The notes beneath the pieces were generated by a model. That model saw only the letters and a program-made list of their open reading frames with translations. It ran no database searches and was not told the DNA's origin. 64,000 bases of DNA from Lachnospiraceae bacterium (GTDB taxonomy: Bacteria; Bacillota; Clostridia; Lachnospirales; Lachnospiraceae): assembly GCA_014804785.1 (NCBI GenBank), contig JAAUZD010000023.1, forward strand, positions 195,066 to 259,065, in the 5' to 3' direction. Shown here one piece after another: positions 1 through 8,725 of this stretch; position 1 is the first letter of the stretch; every line of letters starts with the position of its first letter. The position numbers and the translations under genes were made by a program.

Positions 1-2
1 TC

Positions 3-1085
3 AGCAGCAATGTGTACTGGGTTCTGCCCTTGTGTATCGCAGGCGGCGTTTTTCTCTTGGTCAGGGGAATACAGGAAGGAAGAAAGGAAAAATGCTTTTG
101 CCTGAAGACGGAAAGCGGAAAGAAGCTCATCAAATTAGTCCTTGCATCTGTGAGCGCAGCAGTGGGAACAATCTTGATGTATACAACAATATGGCTTGCA
201 ATCGGGTCCAATCTTCTGACAAAGGATGAGACGGGAGCCTACTATGGCATAGGACATATCGATATTATCTTAAGAGCTCCTTTTGCCGCCATAGGCAGGG
301 GAATGAGATATATGCTGGATACGCCTTATATTCAAAGTGAGGAAAGAACAGGATTTGCCGGAAGGCTCTGGGACTTTCTGGTGACGCTGTCCGGTTATTA
401 TTATCAATCGCTGGTCGTGATGATTTTATGGGGAATAGGGATTGTTTTTCTCGCCTATAAGATTATAAGAGGTATCAGGAAAAAGGAAAATGCAGAATTG
501 CTGCTTTATCTGTCTTTGTTTACAGGAATCGTGATGGTGCCGGTTTGTCTTCTGATCCAGTGCAAGAGACCTTATTACAGGGTCTTTACTTATGGAGGTG
601 TATTGCTGGCAGTTCTGATTGGCGTACTTCTTGAAATGGTTATAAAAATTATTTGTGCCAGAGTCGTCGGTGAACGTCAGGAAGAGAGGATTTCTGTCTT
701 GATGCTCATTCTGGCAATTGCATTCGGAGTAAAGTGCATTGGTTTTTCCGGATATAATGAGCAATATGGTGCGAATGAACATGCCATACAGGAGGCATTT
801 TCCCAGACAGATTTAAGTCAGTGGAGTCACTTTTGCGTCACAGACTGCAATCAGGAATATCTGCTGTATTTTCTTTATGGCATTCGCTGTGAAAACAGAG
901 AAATAGAGGGGGCAGATGTGGTCCTTTTGGATAAGAGGATGACAGATCCGGATTTTCATGAGATGATTTGGGAATTTTATCATTATTACGATACGATTCC
1001 GTGGGAGTATGTGGAGAAGAATATGCTGCCCGTGTATGAAAATGATAATTATATTCTTTATATAAGTAAAGATGAAACGAAATAA
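3..1085 (+). CDS. Polytopic membrane protein, C-terminal part (cut by window edge)
   Basis: The frame is open to the left edge of the window, so the GTG at 12 is probably internal and the true start lies upstream. The visible part (about 357 residues) has several hydrophobic membrane segments in its first 240 residues. A soluble C-terminal stretch of about 120 residues follows, including acidic and aromatic segments. This layout (membrane helices plus an extracytoplasmic C-terminal domain) resembles integral-membrane glycosyltransferases of the GT-C type, but no decisive motif was seen and the catalytic N-terminal loop would lie outside the window. The gene ends 16 bases before ilvD, so it may belong to the same transcript. 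The function is not assigned. Confidence 0.6.
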   Translation, partial: SSNVYWVLPLCIAGGVFLLVRGIQEGRKEKCFCLKTESGKKLIKLVLASVSAAVGTILMYTTIWLAIGSNLLTKDETGAYYGIGHIDIILRAPFAAIGRGMRYMLDTPYIQSEERTGFAGRLWDFLVTLSGYYYQSLVVMILWGIGIVFLAYKIIRGIRKKENAELLLYLSLFTGIVMVPVCLLIQCKRPYYRVFTYGGVLLAVLIGVLLEMVIKIICARVVGERQEERISVLMLILAIAFGVKCIGFSGYNEQYGANEHAIQEAFSQTDLSQWSHFCVTDCNQEYLLYFLYGIRCENREIEGADVVLLDKRMTDPDFHEMIWEFYHYYDTIPWEYVEKNMLPVYENDNYILYISKDETK

Positions 1086-1101
1086 TTCAGGAGGAAAAGG
1101 G

Positions 1102-2772
1102 ATGAGAAGCGATAATGTAAAAAGCGGTATACAGCAGGCACCGCACAGAAGTTTGTTTAATGCGCTGGGATTTACTGAGGAGGAGATGAAAAAGCCCATG
1201 GTTGGGATTGTCAGCTCCTACAATGAAATCGTTCCGGGGCATATGAATCTGGATAAAATTGTTGAAGCAGTTAAAATGGGAGTTGCTGAGGCTGGCGGTG
1301 TGCCAGTGGTTTTTCCAGCGATTGCTGTATGTGATGGAATTGCAATGGGTCATATCGGTATGAAATATTCTCTTGTCACGAGGGATTTGATTGCAGATTC
1401 TACGGAATGTATGGCACTTGCCCATCAGTTTGATGCCTTGGTCATGGTTCCGAATTGTGATAAGAATGTTCCGGGACTATTGATGGCGGCGGCAAGAATT
1501 AATGTGCCTACCGTGTTCGTTTCAGGCGGTCCCATGCTGGCAGGTCGAGTAAAGGGACAAAAGAGAAGCCTGTCTTCCATGTTTGAAGCGGTAGGATCTC
1601 ATGCAGCGGGCACGATGACAGAGGCAGAGGTGAGGGAATATGAAGAGAAAGTCTGCCCTACCTGCGGCTCCTGCTCGGGAATGTATACGGCTAATTCCAT
1701 GAACTGTCTGACAGAAGCGCTTGGAATGGGGCTTAGAGGCAATGGAACGATTCCGGCAGTATATTCGGAAAGAATCAAACTGGCAAAACATGCCGGAATG
1801 GCAGTTATGGAAATGTACCAAAAAGATATAAGACCAAGGGATATTATGACAGAAGAAGCGATTCTAAATGCGCTGACAGTGGATATGGCGCTTGGATGCT
1901 CCACCAATTCCATGCTGCATCTGCCGGCGATTGCCCATGAGATAGGATTTGATTTTGATATTGCTTTTGCAAATGAAATCAGTGAAAAAACACCCAATTT
2001 ATGCCATCTTGCGCCTGCAGGTCCTACTTATATGGAGGATCTGAACGAAGCAGGAGGTGTCTATGCCGTGATGAAAGAGCTTGCGGATGCAGGGCTTCTG
2101 CATACAGGATGTATGACTGTGACAGGAAAGACGGTAGGAGAGAATATTCAGGATGCGGTCAATAAAAATCCTGAGGTAATAAGACCTCTTGATCATCCAT
2201 ATTCAGAAACAGGCGGTCTTGCCGTATTAAAAGGGAATCTGGCGCCTGACGGCAGCGTTGTAAAGCGTTCGGCAGTGGTTCCTGAGATGATGGTGCATGA
2301 GGGACCTGCCAGAGTGTTTGAATGTGAGGAAGATGCTATTGAGGCAATCAAGGGCGGAAAGATCGCGGCAGGAGATGTAGTGGTGATCAGGTATGAAGGT
2401 CCTAAGGGCGGACCGGGGATGCGTGAGATGCTTAACCCCACTTCGGCAATTGCAGGAATGGGACTTGGCGCAAGCGTAGCTTTGATTACAGACGGACGTT
2501 TTTCAGGCGCATCCAGGGGAGCATCCATCGGTCACGTTTCACCGGAAGCAGCGGTGGGTGGTCCCATCGCGCTGGTGGAAGAAGGCGATATCATCAGCAT
2601 TAATATTCCTGAGATGAAACTGGATGTAAAGGTTTCAGATGAGGAAATGGCGGCAAGAGCAGCAAAATGGCAGCCAAGAGAGCCAAAAGTTACCACAGGC
2701 TACCTTGCCAGATACAGGGAAATGGTTACAAGCGGAAACAGAGGGGCAATTCTGGAAATCCCCAGAAAATAA
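1102..2772 (+). CDS. ilvD: Dihydroxy-acid dehydratase
   Basis: IlvD dehydrates 2,3-dihydroxy-isovalerate and 2,3-dihydroxy-3-methylvalerate to the 2-keto acids, the shared third step of valine and isoleucine synthesis. It is a cytosolic Fe-S enzyme. The 556-residue product matches the family length. Family motifs are visible: NCDKNVPG near residue 118, [15 protein letters not shown] near 188-202 (cysteines that hold the cluster in the family), and GRFSGASRG with GHVSPEA near the C-terminus. The start is the ATG at 1102, since an AGGAGG lies 7 bases upstream; an ATG ten codons earlier overlaps the preceding gene and has no such site. It is followed after 25 bases by an acetolactate synthase gene, forming an ilvDB unit. 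Confidence 0.95.
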   Translation: MRSDNVKSGIQQAPHRSLFNALGFTEEEMKKPMVGIVSSYNEIVPGHMNLDKIVEAVKMGVAEAGGVPVVFPAIAVCDGIAMGHIGMKYSLVTRDLIADSTECMALAHQFDALVMVPNCDKNVPGLLMAAARINVPTVFVSGGPMLAGRVKGQKRSLSSMFEAVGSHAAGTMTEAEVREYEEKVCPTCGSCSGMYTANSMNCLTEALGMGLRGNGTIPAVYSERIKLAKHAGMAVMEMYQKDIRPRDIMTEEAILNALTVDMALGCSTNSMLHLPAIAHEIGFDFDIAFANEISEKTPNLCHLAPAGPTYMEDLNEAGGVYAVMKELADAGLLHTGCMTVTGKTVGENIQDAVNKNPEVIRPLDHPYSETGGLAVLKGNLAPDGSVVKRSAVVPEMMVHEGPARVFECEEDAIEAIKGGKIAAGDVVVIRYEGPKGGPGMREMLNPTSAIAGMGLGASVALITDGRFSGASRGASIGHVSPEAAVGGPIALVEEGDIISINIPEMKLDVKVSDEEMAARAAKWQPREPKVTTGYLARYREMVTSGNRGAILEIPRK

Positions 2773-2797
2773 CAGTAGACTTGGAGGAATAGATAAG

Positions 2798-4477
2798 ATG
2801 CAGTTGACAGGTGCGGAAATCGTAGTGGAATGCTTAAAGGAACAGGGAGTTGATACCGTTTTTGGTTATCCCGGAGGGACCATTTTAAATGTATATGACG
2901 CATTATATAAACACAGCAGTGAAATTACACATATTCTGACTTCCCATGAGCAAGGCGCAGCACATGCGGCAGACGGTTATGCCCGTGCCACCGGAAGAGT
3001 GGGGGTATGTCTTGCCACCAGTGGTCCCGGTGCAACCAATCTGGTTACAGGTATCGCTACCGCCTACATGGATTCTGTTCCGGTAGTGGCAATTACATGT
3101 AATGTGAATCTGCCGTTGCTTGGAAAAGACTCCTTTCAGGAGGTTGATATTGCAGGTGTGACCATGCCGATTACAAAACACAGCTATATTGTGAAGGATA
3201 TAACCAAGCTTGCAGATACTATCAGAAAAGCTTTCGCGATTGCGAAAGAAGGAAGACCGGGACCGGTACTGGTGGATATCACCAAGGATGTGACGGCAGC
3301 TTCCTTTGAATATGAAAAGCAGGCACCAGCTGCTATCTGCTCTTCCTGTAAGTACACGAAAGAAGATCTTGAGAAGGCGGTATCCCTGATCAAGGAATCT
3401 AAAAGACCATTTATCTATGTAGGGGGCGGAGCGGTGATTTCAGGTGCCTCCGAAGAAGTAAGGAAGCTCTCAGAGCTTATGGATTCACCGGTCTGTGATA
3501 CTTTGATGGCAAAGGGAGTCATGGATGGTCATCATGAGAGATATACTGGAATGATCGGCATGCATGGAACAAAGGCTTCAAATTTAGGAGTTAGTGAATG
3601 TGATCTTCTTGTAGCTCTGGGCGCAAGATTTTCTGATCGTGTTGTGGGAAATGCAGCGATGTTCGCTTCAAGGGCAAGAGTGCTTCATATTGATATTGAT
3701 GCGGCAGAGATCAATAAGAATATTAAGACAGAGGCTTCAGTTGTGGGTGATCTTAAGGAAATCCTCACATTGATCAATCAGGAACTGCCCCAAATGGAAC
3801 ACAAAGAATGGAATGCGCATATAAAAGAACTAAAAGAAAAGTATCCGCTGAATTACGATGAGAGTGCCCTGTCCTGTCCTTATATTATGGAGGAGATTGA
3901 TAAGGTCACAGGCGGAGAAGCCGTGATTGTAACGGATGTGGGGCAGCATCAAATGTGGGCAGCGCAGTATTATAAATATTCACGCCCAAGAACCTTTTTA
4001 TCATCAGGAGGGCTTGGCACGATGGGATATGGTCTTGGCGCCTGCATTGGTGCAAAAGTCGGAAATCCGGATAAAATCTGCATCAATATTGCCGGTGATG
4101 GATGTTTCCGCATGAATATGAATGAATTAGCGACCGCCTCCAGATATCAGATTCCTATTATAGAGGTGGTAATCAATAATCACGTTCTGGGGATGGTAAG
4201 ACAATGGCAGACGCTGTTTTACGAGAAAAGGTATTCCCAGACAGTACTTGACGACGGCGTGGACTTCTGTATGGTGGCGAAGGGGCTTGGCTGTGAGGCT
4301 ATCCGTGTAACACGTAAGGAGGAGGTTGCAGATGCGCTTACCCGGGCAATTGAAATGAAAAAGCCTGTGCTTATAGAATGCGTGATTCCGGAGGATGACA
4401 AGGTATTTCCCATGGTTCCTGCGGGAGCTCCCATCAGTGAAGTGTTTGATGCGACGGATTTGGAAAAGAAAAAATGA
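2798..4477 (+). CDS. ilvB: Acetolactate synthase large subunit (copy 1)
   Basis: This catalytic subunit of acetohydroxyacid synthase (AHAS) is a ThDP- and FAD-dependent enzyme that condenses pyruvate with pyruvate or 2-ketobutyrate. The 559-residue protein has the ThDP proton-relay glutamate in SHEQGAAH (residue 51), the AHAS-like LLGKDSFQE segment, and the metal/ThDP-binding GDG...N motif in the third domain (GDGCFRMNMNELA). The ATG at 2798 is chosen because TTGGAGGAAT lies just upstream; the frame runs further back inside ilvD without a better start. No small regulatory subunit is next to this copy. A second large subunit with small subunits lies at 30.3 kb. The gene overlaps the next one by ATGA. 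Confidence 0.93.
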   Translation: MQLTGAEIVVECLKEQGVDTVFGYPGGTILNVYDALYKHSSEITHILTSHEQGAAHAADGYARATGRVGVCLATSGPGATNLVTGIATAYMDSVPVVAITCNVNLPLLGKDSFQEVDIAGVTMPITKHSYIVKDITKLADTIRKAFAIAKEGRPGPVLVDITKDVTAASFEYEKQAPAAICSSCKYTKEDLEKAVSLIKESKRPFIYVGGGAVISGASEEVRKLSELMDSPVCDTLMAKGVMDGHHERYTGMIGMHGTKASNLGVSECDLLVALGARFSDRVVGNAAMFASRARVLHIDIDAAEINKNIKTEASVVGDLKEILTLINQELPQMEHKEWNAHIKELKEKYPLNYDESALSCPYIMEEIDKVTGGEAVIVTDVGQHQMWAAQYYKYSRPRTFLSSGGLGTMGYGLGACIGAKVGNPDKICINIAGDGCFRMNMNELATASRYQIPIIEVVINNHVLGMVRQWQTLFYEKRYSQTVLDDGVDFCMVAKGLGCEAIRVTRKEEVADALTRAIEMKKPVLIECVIPEDDKVFPMVPAGAPISEVFDATDLEKKK

Positions 4478-5874
4478 GTAAAAATGTTTTAAAAGGAATC
4501 GCCATTGGCGGACTGATTATACTTTTATCACTGATCGCCATGTATCTTGGACTGGTATTTTACTATGATGACGGTTTCAGTTATGGTACACGAATAAACG
4601 GAGTCTATTGCGCCGGAAAAAGTGTCAATGAAGTGAATGAAGAACTTTTAAAACAATGTGATTATGCCGGACTTACCATCATTGACAGTGATGGTAAGTC
4701 TTATACTATTTCATCAGAGGAGATAAACCTCACGGCTGCTTTTGATGAAGCATTGAATTTATATCTGAAGCAGCAGAATCCTTATTTGTGGGTGGATAAC
4801 CTGATTGGTGATTCGGGAAATAAGAATTTGAAACCTGTATTAACTTATGATAAAGAAACCTATGAACAGATTGTGGGGGGCTTTCCTTTCTTTCACGGAC
4901 AAACGCCGGAAGAGAGGAAGGTTGAAATCATAAAAACCGGCAATGGGTATGAGCTGAAAGATGAAAGAACGCATGTACTCAATGAGGAAAAGGTGAGAGA
5001 GATGATAAAGGATGCCTTTGAGAATTTGGAACCGGTACTTGATCTGGAGGCAGCTGGATGCTATGAGGACTTTCCTCTTGACGATGAAATGAAAAAGGCG
5101 AAAATGCTTTGGGTGAAACTTGAGGAGTATCAGGATTGCGGGATTGTTTATCAGTTTGGTGAGGAGACTTATCCCATAGATGCAGGTGTTGTATGTGATT
5201 TTCTTTTGCTGGATGATGCAGGAGAATTTGTTTTAGACCGCAATGGGAATTTATGCACAGATGAAGAAAAGGTATATGAATTCATTGACCGCCTGGCTGA
5301 TGAATATGATACGGTAGGTATCAGCCGTCAGTTCAGGGCAACCCGGGGAGAAATTGTGACAGTAGAGGGAGGTACCTACGGTAATAAAATTGACCGCGAA
5401 GCAGAAAAAGAATATCTTCTGGAGGCATTTCTTGACAAACGGCGCGAAGTGCATGAGCCTGTTTATCTTCAGACAGCAGTTAAACAGGGGAAAGATGATA
5501 TTGGAGATACCTACATAGAAGTGGATATGACGAACCAGATGATGTATTACTATGAGGCAGGAGAGCTGAAAATCGAGACTCCGGTTGTGACAGGAAATAC
5601 GAGCCTTCGGAGAGGAACGCCTTCCGGCACTAACTTCGTGTACAGTAAGGAGACAAACCGGATTTTAAGAGGGGAAGATTATGCTTCTCCGGTCAAATAC
5701 TGGATTCCGGTAAGAGGGGCAATCGGCATCCATGACGCTTCATGGCGAAGCAAATACGGCGGGGAAATCTATAAAACAAATGGGTCTCATGGATGTATCA
5801 ACACACCTCTTGATAAAGTGGCAGAACTTTATGAAATGGTGGAAATAGGTACGCCTTGTGTAATGTTTTATTAA
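4474..5874 (+). CDS. L,D-transpeptidase (YkuD) with peptidoglycan-binding-type N-domain
   Basis: This is a cell-wall enzyme that would form 3-3 peptidoglycan cross-links or attach peptides outside the membrane. There is one N-terminal membrane helix (residues 8-31). It is followed by PG_binding_4/VanW-like domains (RINGVYCAGKSVNEV near 41) and a C-terminal YkuD domain (about residues 340-466). The catalytic motif is complete: a histidine in IGIHDASW, then SHGCINTP with C441 as nucleophile. The extracytoplasmic location is inferred from the single anchor. Its start overlaps the ilvB stop as ATGA, so it is probably translated from the ilvDB message, an odd partner for an amino-acid enzyme. No terminator separates it from ilvB, and a promoter for serC begins just after its stop. 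Confidence 0.9.
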   Translation: MSKNVLKGIAIGGLIILLSLIAMYLGLVFYYDDGFSYGTRINGVYCAGKSVNEVNEELLKQCDYAGLTIIDSDGKSYTISSEEINLTAAFDEALNLYLKQQNPYLWVDNLIGDSGNKNLKPVLTYDKETYEQIVGGFPFFHGQTPEERKVEIIKTGNGYELKDERTHVLNEEKVREMIKDAFENLEPVLDLEAAGCYEDFPLDDEMKKAKMLWVKLEEYQDCGIVYQFGEETYPIDAGVVCDFLLLDDAGEFVLDRNGNLCTDEEKVYEFIDRLADEYDTVGISRQFRATRGEIVTVEGGTYGNKIDREAEKEYLLEAFLDKRREVHEPVYLQTAVKQGKDDIGDTYIEVDMTNQMMYYYEAGELKIETPVVTGNTSLRRGTPSGTNFVYSKETNRILRGEDYASPVKYWIPVRGAIGIHDASWRSKYGGEIYKTNGSHGCINTPLDKVAELYEMVEIGTPCVMFY

Positions 5875-5879
5875 ATTAG

Positions 5880-5908
5880 TTGACTAAAGTGTAAAATAAG
5901 TTTAAAAT
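5880..5908 (+). promoter_or_regulatory. Sigma-A-type promoter for serCA
   Basis: A TTGACT -35 element (5880-5885), a 17-base spacer and a TAAAAT -10 element (5903-5908) lie just after the L,D-transpeptidase stop. Transcription would begin near 5915. This excludes the ATG at 5907 as the serC start, because it lies within the -10 element. Confidence 0.8.
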
Positions 5909-5969
5909 GTTTTGCAGGTGTTTTTTGCTATCAATTTGGAGAGAAACCCATAAACAGGAGGAGATAAAA

Positions 5970-7052
5970 GTGTCCAGAGTGTATAACTTTTCAGCAGGTC
6001 CGGCAGTTTTACCTGAAGAAGTATTAAAAGAAGCTGCAGATGAGATGTTAGATTATAAAGGTTCAGGAATGTCGGTTATGGAGATGAGCCATCGTTCCAA
6101 AGTGTACGATACGATCATCAAGGAGGCAGAAGCTGATCTGCGGGAACTGATGAATATTCCTGATAATTATAAAGTGCTGTTCTTACAGGGCGGCGCCAGC
6201 CAGCAGTTTGCCATGATTCCCATGAACTTAATGAAAAATCGCAAGGCTGCATACATTGTGACAGGGCAGTGGGCGAAAAAGGCTTATCAGGAAGCAAAAA
6301 TTTATGGTGATGCGGTAGAGGTTGCATCTTCGGCAGATAAAACGTTTTCCTATATTCCCGATTGCTCAGATCTTCCTATCCCAGAGGATGCTGATTATGT
6401 TTACATATGCGAAAACAATACAATTTATGGTACGAAATTCAAGACTCTCCCCAATACAAAGGGGCATACACTTGTTTCTGACGTTTCATCCTGCTTTTTG
6501 TCAGAGCCTGTGGATGTATCCAAGTACGGCGTTATCTATGGCGGCGTTCAGAAAAATGTTGGTCCTGCCGGCGTTGTAATCGTGATTATCAGGGAAGACC
6601 TGATTACAGAGGATACACTTCCCGGGACGCCTACAATGTTGAAATATAAAATCCATGCAGATGCAGACTCACTGTATAATACGCCTCCGGCATATGGTAT
6701 TTATATCTGCGGTAAGGTATTTAAATGGCTCAAAAAGATGGGCGGTTTATCCGCAATAAAAGAATATAATGAAAAGAAAGCAAAGATTCTCTATGATTTC
6801 TTGGATCAAAGCAGTTTATTTAAAGGCACTGTAAGAAAAGAAGACAGATCTCTTATGAATGTTCCTTTTGTGACAGGAAGTGAAGAACTGGATGCAAAAT
6901 TCGTTAAGGAAGCCAAAGAAGCCGGATTTGAGAATCTGAAAGGGCACAGAACCGTGGGAGGCATGCGTGCAAGTATCTATAATGCAATGCCGATTGAAGG
7001 AGTTGAAAAACTGGTTGCTTTCATGAAAGAATTTGAAAAAAAGAATGGTTGA
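5970..7052 (+). CDS. serC: Phosphoserine aminotransferase
   Basis: SerC is a PLP enzyme that converts 3-phosphohydroxypyruvate and glutamate to phosphoserine, the second step of serine synthesis. The start is taken as GTG at 5970: AGGAGGAG lies 7 bases upstream, the protein then begins SRVYNFSAGPAVLPEEVL as in the family, and the length is the usual 360 residues. The earlier ATG at 5907 falls inside the promoter. The PLP lysine lies in YGGVQKNVGPAG, and the C-terminus carries GHRTVGGMRASIYNAMP. It is followed after 24 bases by serA, so two enzymes of one pathway are co-transcribed. Confidence 0.96.
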   Translation: MSRVYNFSAGPAVLPEEVLKEAADEMLDYKGSGMSVMEMSHRSKVYDTIIKEAEADLRELMNIPDNYKVLFLQGGASQQFAMIPMNLMKNRKAAYIVTGQWAKKAYQEAKIYGDAVEVASSADKTFSYIPDCSDLPIPEDADYVYICENNTIYGTKFKTLPNTKGHTLVSDVSSCFLSEPVDVSKYGVIYGGVQKNVGPAGVVIVIIREDLITEDTLPGTPTMLKYKIHADADSLYNTPPAYGIYICGKVFKWLKKMGGLSAIKEYNEKKAKILYDFLDQSSLFKGTVRKEDRSLMNVPFVTGSEELDAKFVKEAKEAGFENLKGHRTVGGMRASIYNAMPIEGVEKLVAFMKEFEKKNG

Positions 7053-7076
7053 GAGTCGGTCAAAGGAGAAAATAAA

Positions 7077-8240
7077 ATGTTTCAGTATTATTGCTTAAAT
7101 CCCATTGCGCAGGTGGGACTTGACAAATTCACAGATGAATTTGTAAAAACGGAAGATGTGAATGCGGCAGAAGGAATTCTGGTAAGAAGCGCTGCCATGC
7201 ATGATATGGAGTTATCAGATAAACTGCTTGCAGTTGCAAGAGCCGGTGCGGGTGTCAACAATATTCCGCTGGATAAATGTGCGGAAAAGGGAATCGTTGT
7301 ATTCAATACGCCCGGAGCAAATGCAAACGGTGTTAAGGAGCTGGTAATCGCAGGCATGCTCCTTGCATCCAGGGATATCGTAGGGGGTATCAACTGGGTA
7401 GAATCCGCTAAAGAAGATGAAAATATTGCAAAGGCAACCGAAAAAGAAAAGAAACGTTTTGCAGGTACCGAGATCCAGGATAAAAAACTTGGAATTATTG
7501 GACTTGGTGCAATCGGAGTCAAGGTTGCCAATGTTGCAAAGCATATGGGCATGGAGGTATATGGGTATGATCCTTATGTCTCCGTAGACGCAGCATGGAA
7601 TTTAAGCAGAGATGTAAAACATGTAATCAATGTTGAAGATATTTATGAAAATTGTGATATCATTACGATTCATGTACCTCTTTTAGACTCCACCAAGGGG
7701 ATGATCAATAAAGAAGCCATTCAGAAAATGAAAGATGGTGTTATTCTCCTTAATTTTGCAAGGGATCTGCTTGTAAATGAAAAGGATGTTCTGGAAGGCA
7801 TAAAAGAAGGAAAAGTTCGCAGATATGTGTCTGATTTTCCCAACACTACCACCGCAGGGCAGGAAGGCTGCATCGTGATTCCTCATCTGGGAGCTTCCAC
7901 AGAGGAATCCGAGGATAATTGTGCAAAGATGGCAGTTAAGGAAATGATGAATTATTTGGAAAATGGTAATATTGTAAACAGTGTGAACTATCCAAACTGT
8001 GATATGGGCGTATGTACGCAGGCAGGACGTGTGGCGATTTTCCACAAGAATAAAGCCAATATGATTACCAAGTTTGCGGCATGTTTTGGTGATGAAGGAA
8101 TCAACATCACGGATATGGTGAATAAATCCAAAGGAGAAGTGGCATATACGCTGCTGGACATTGAAACGCCAGCTGATGCTGAAATCATCAAAAAGCTCCA
8201 GGCAATTCCGGATGTGTTCCGTGTAAGGGTGGTAAAATAA
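7077..8240 (+). CDS. serA: D-3-phosphoglycerate dehydrogenase
   Basis: SerA oxidises 3-phosphoglycerate to 3-phosphohydroxypyruvate with NAD, the first committed step of serine synthesis. The 387-residue protein has the D-2-hydroxyacid dehydrogenase fold. The NAD-binding GLGAIGVKVANVA lies near residue 142, the catalytic arginine in LLNFARDLLVN, and the catalytic histidine in IPHLGASTEESE. The last 70 residues form an ACT domain, which in the family commonly binds serine for feedback control. It lacks the extra intervening domain of long SerA forms. The start has AAAGGAG upstream. The gene ends at a strong hairpin shared with a convergent gene. Confidence 0.95.
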   Translation: MFQYYCLNPIAQVGLDKFTDEFVKTEDVNAAEGILVRSAAMHDMELSDKLLAVARAGAGVNNIPLDKCAEKGIVVFNTPGANANGVKELVIAGMLLASRDIVGGINWVESAKEDENIAKATEKEKKRFAGTEIQDKKLGIIGLGAIGVKVANVAKHMGMEVYGYDPYVSVDAAWNLSRDVKHVINVEDIYENCDIITIHVPLLDSTKGMINKEAIQKMKDGVILLNFARDLLVNEKDVLEGIKEGKVRRYVSDFPNTTTAGQEGCIVIPHLGASTEESEDNCAKMAVKEMMNYLENGNIVNSVNYPNCDMGVCTQAGRVAIFHKNKANMITKFAACFGDEGINITDMVNKSKGEVAYTLLDIETPADAEIIKKLQAIPDVFRVRVVK

Positions 8241-8251
8241 TCCTTGGAACA

Positions 8252-8284
8252 AAAAGGGTGTGCGTTTTGACGCACACCCTTTTT
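8252..8284. terminator. Bidirectional terminator between serA and a convergent gene
   Basis: A perfect 13-base stem (arms at 8252-8264 and 8272-8284, loop TTTTGA or similar) is flanked by A and T runs on both sides, so it can stop transcription from both directions. The convergent gene's stop codon (8283-8285) begins inside the arm. Confidence 0.85.
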
Positions 8285-8591
8285 AGAATTCTGTAAAATC
8301 TGTTAATCCTGCTTCGTTCAAATCTTCCTTTAGAGCTGAATTCTGCTTGGCGGAAACCATACTGGCAAGATCCATATACCTGATAAAAATATCCTCCAGG
8401 GAAACACCTTTTTCATCGGCAATTTCCTGCATAATGGGTTTTAACTTGTCCAGTTGGAAAGAAATGCGGGTCTTTTGTGGATCAATATCACAGAGAACCT
8501 TCTCGGCATAGGCATCAATGCGGTCAAGCATGTCCTTATCCTCGTCCGGCAGGGCATCATATTGTGCGGAACGATTTGGTGTATCAAACAT
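8283..8591 (-). CDS. Small acidic cytosolic protein, unknown
   Basis: This is a 102-residue protein without membrane segments or signal peptide. It is acidic and predicted helical (segments such as KDMLDRIDAYAEKVL and QLDKLKPIMQEIADEKG). No family was recognised. It reads like a real gene because it has an AAAGGA-type ribosome site, sits alone between a convergent terminator and a divergent promoter region, and its frame is not overlapped by a credible gene. A possible promoter on this strand has a TATGAT -10 at 8607-8612 and a GTTACA -35 at 8631-8636. The function is unknown. Confidence 0.65.
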   Translation of the reverse strand: MFDTPNRSAQYDALPDEDKDMLDRIDAYAEKVLCDIDPQKTRISFQLDKLKPIMQEIADEKGVSLEDIFIRYMDLASMVSAKQNSALKEDLNEAGLTDFTEF

Positions 8592-8645
8592 ATTTTCACA
8601 TCCTTTATCATAAATTAATCATGTTATGATTGTAACACTTGATGC

Positions 8646-8674
8646 TTGTGTTGTATAGATATCTTTGTTAAAAT
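8646..8674 (+). promoter_or_regulatory. Promoter for glgB
   Basis: TTGTGT (8646-8651), 17 bases, then TAAAAT (8669-8674). A short hairpin with a six-base stem (AGCGGA/TCCGCT, 8686-8702) lies in the resulting leader before the GGAGGG ribosome site. Confidence 0.6.
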
Positions 8675-8725
8675 AAAAAGTATATAGCGGAAGAAATCCG
8701 CTGTCGGATTATATGGAGGGATGGA

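Noticed and set aside
5907..5970. Earlier ATG for serC at 5907
   Set aside because: It lies in the -10 element of the serC promoter; GTG at 5970 has AGGAGG and the family N-terminus.
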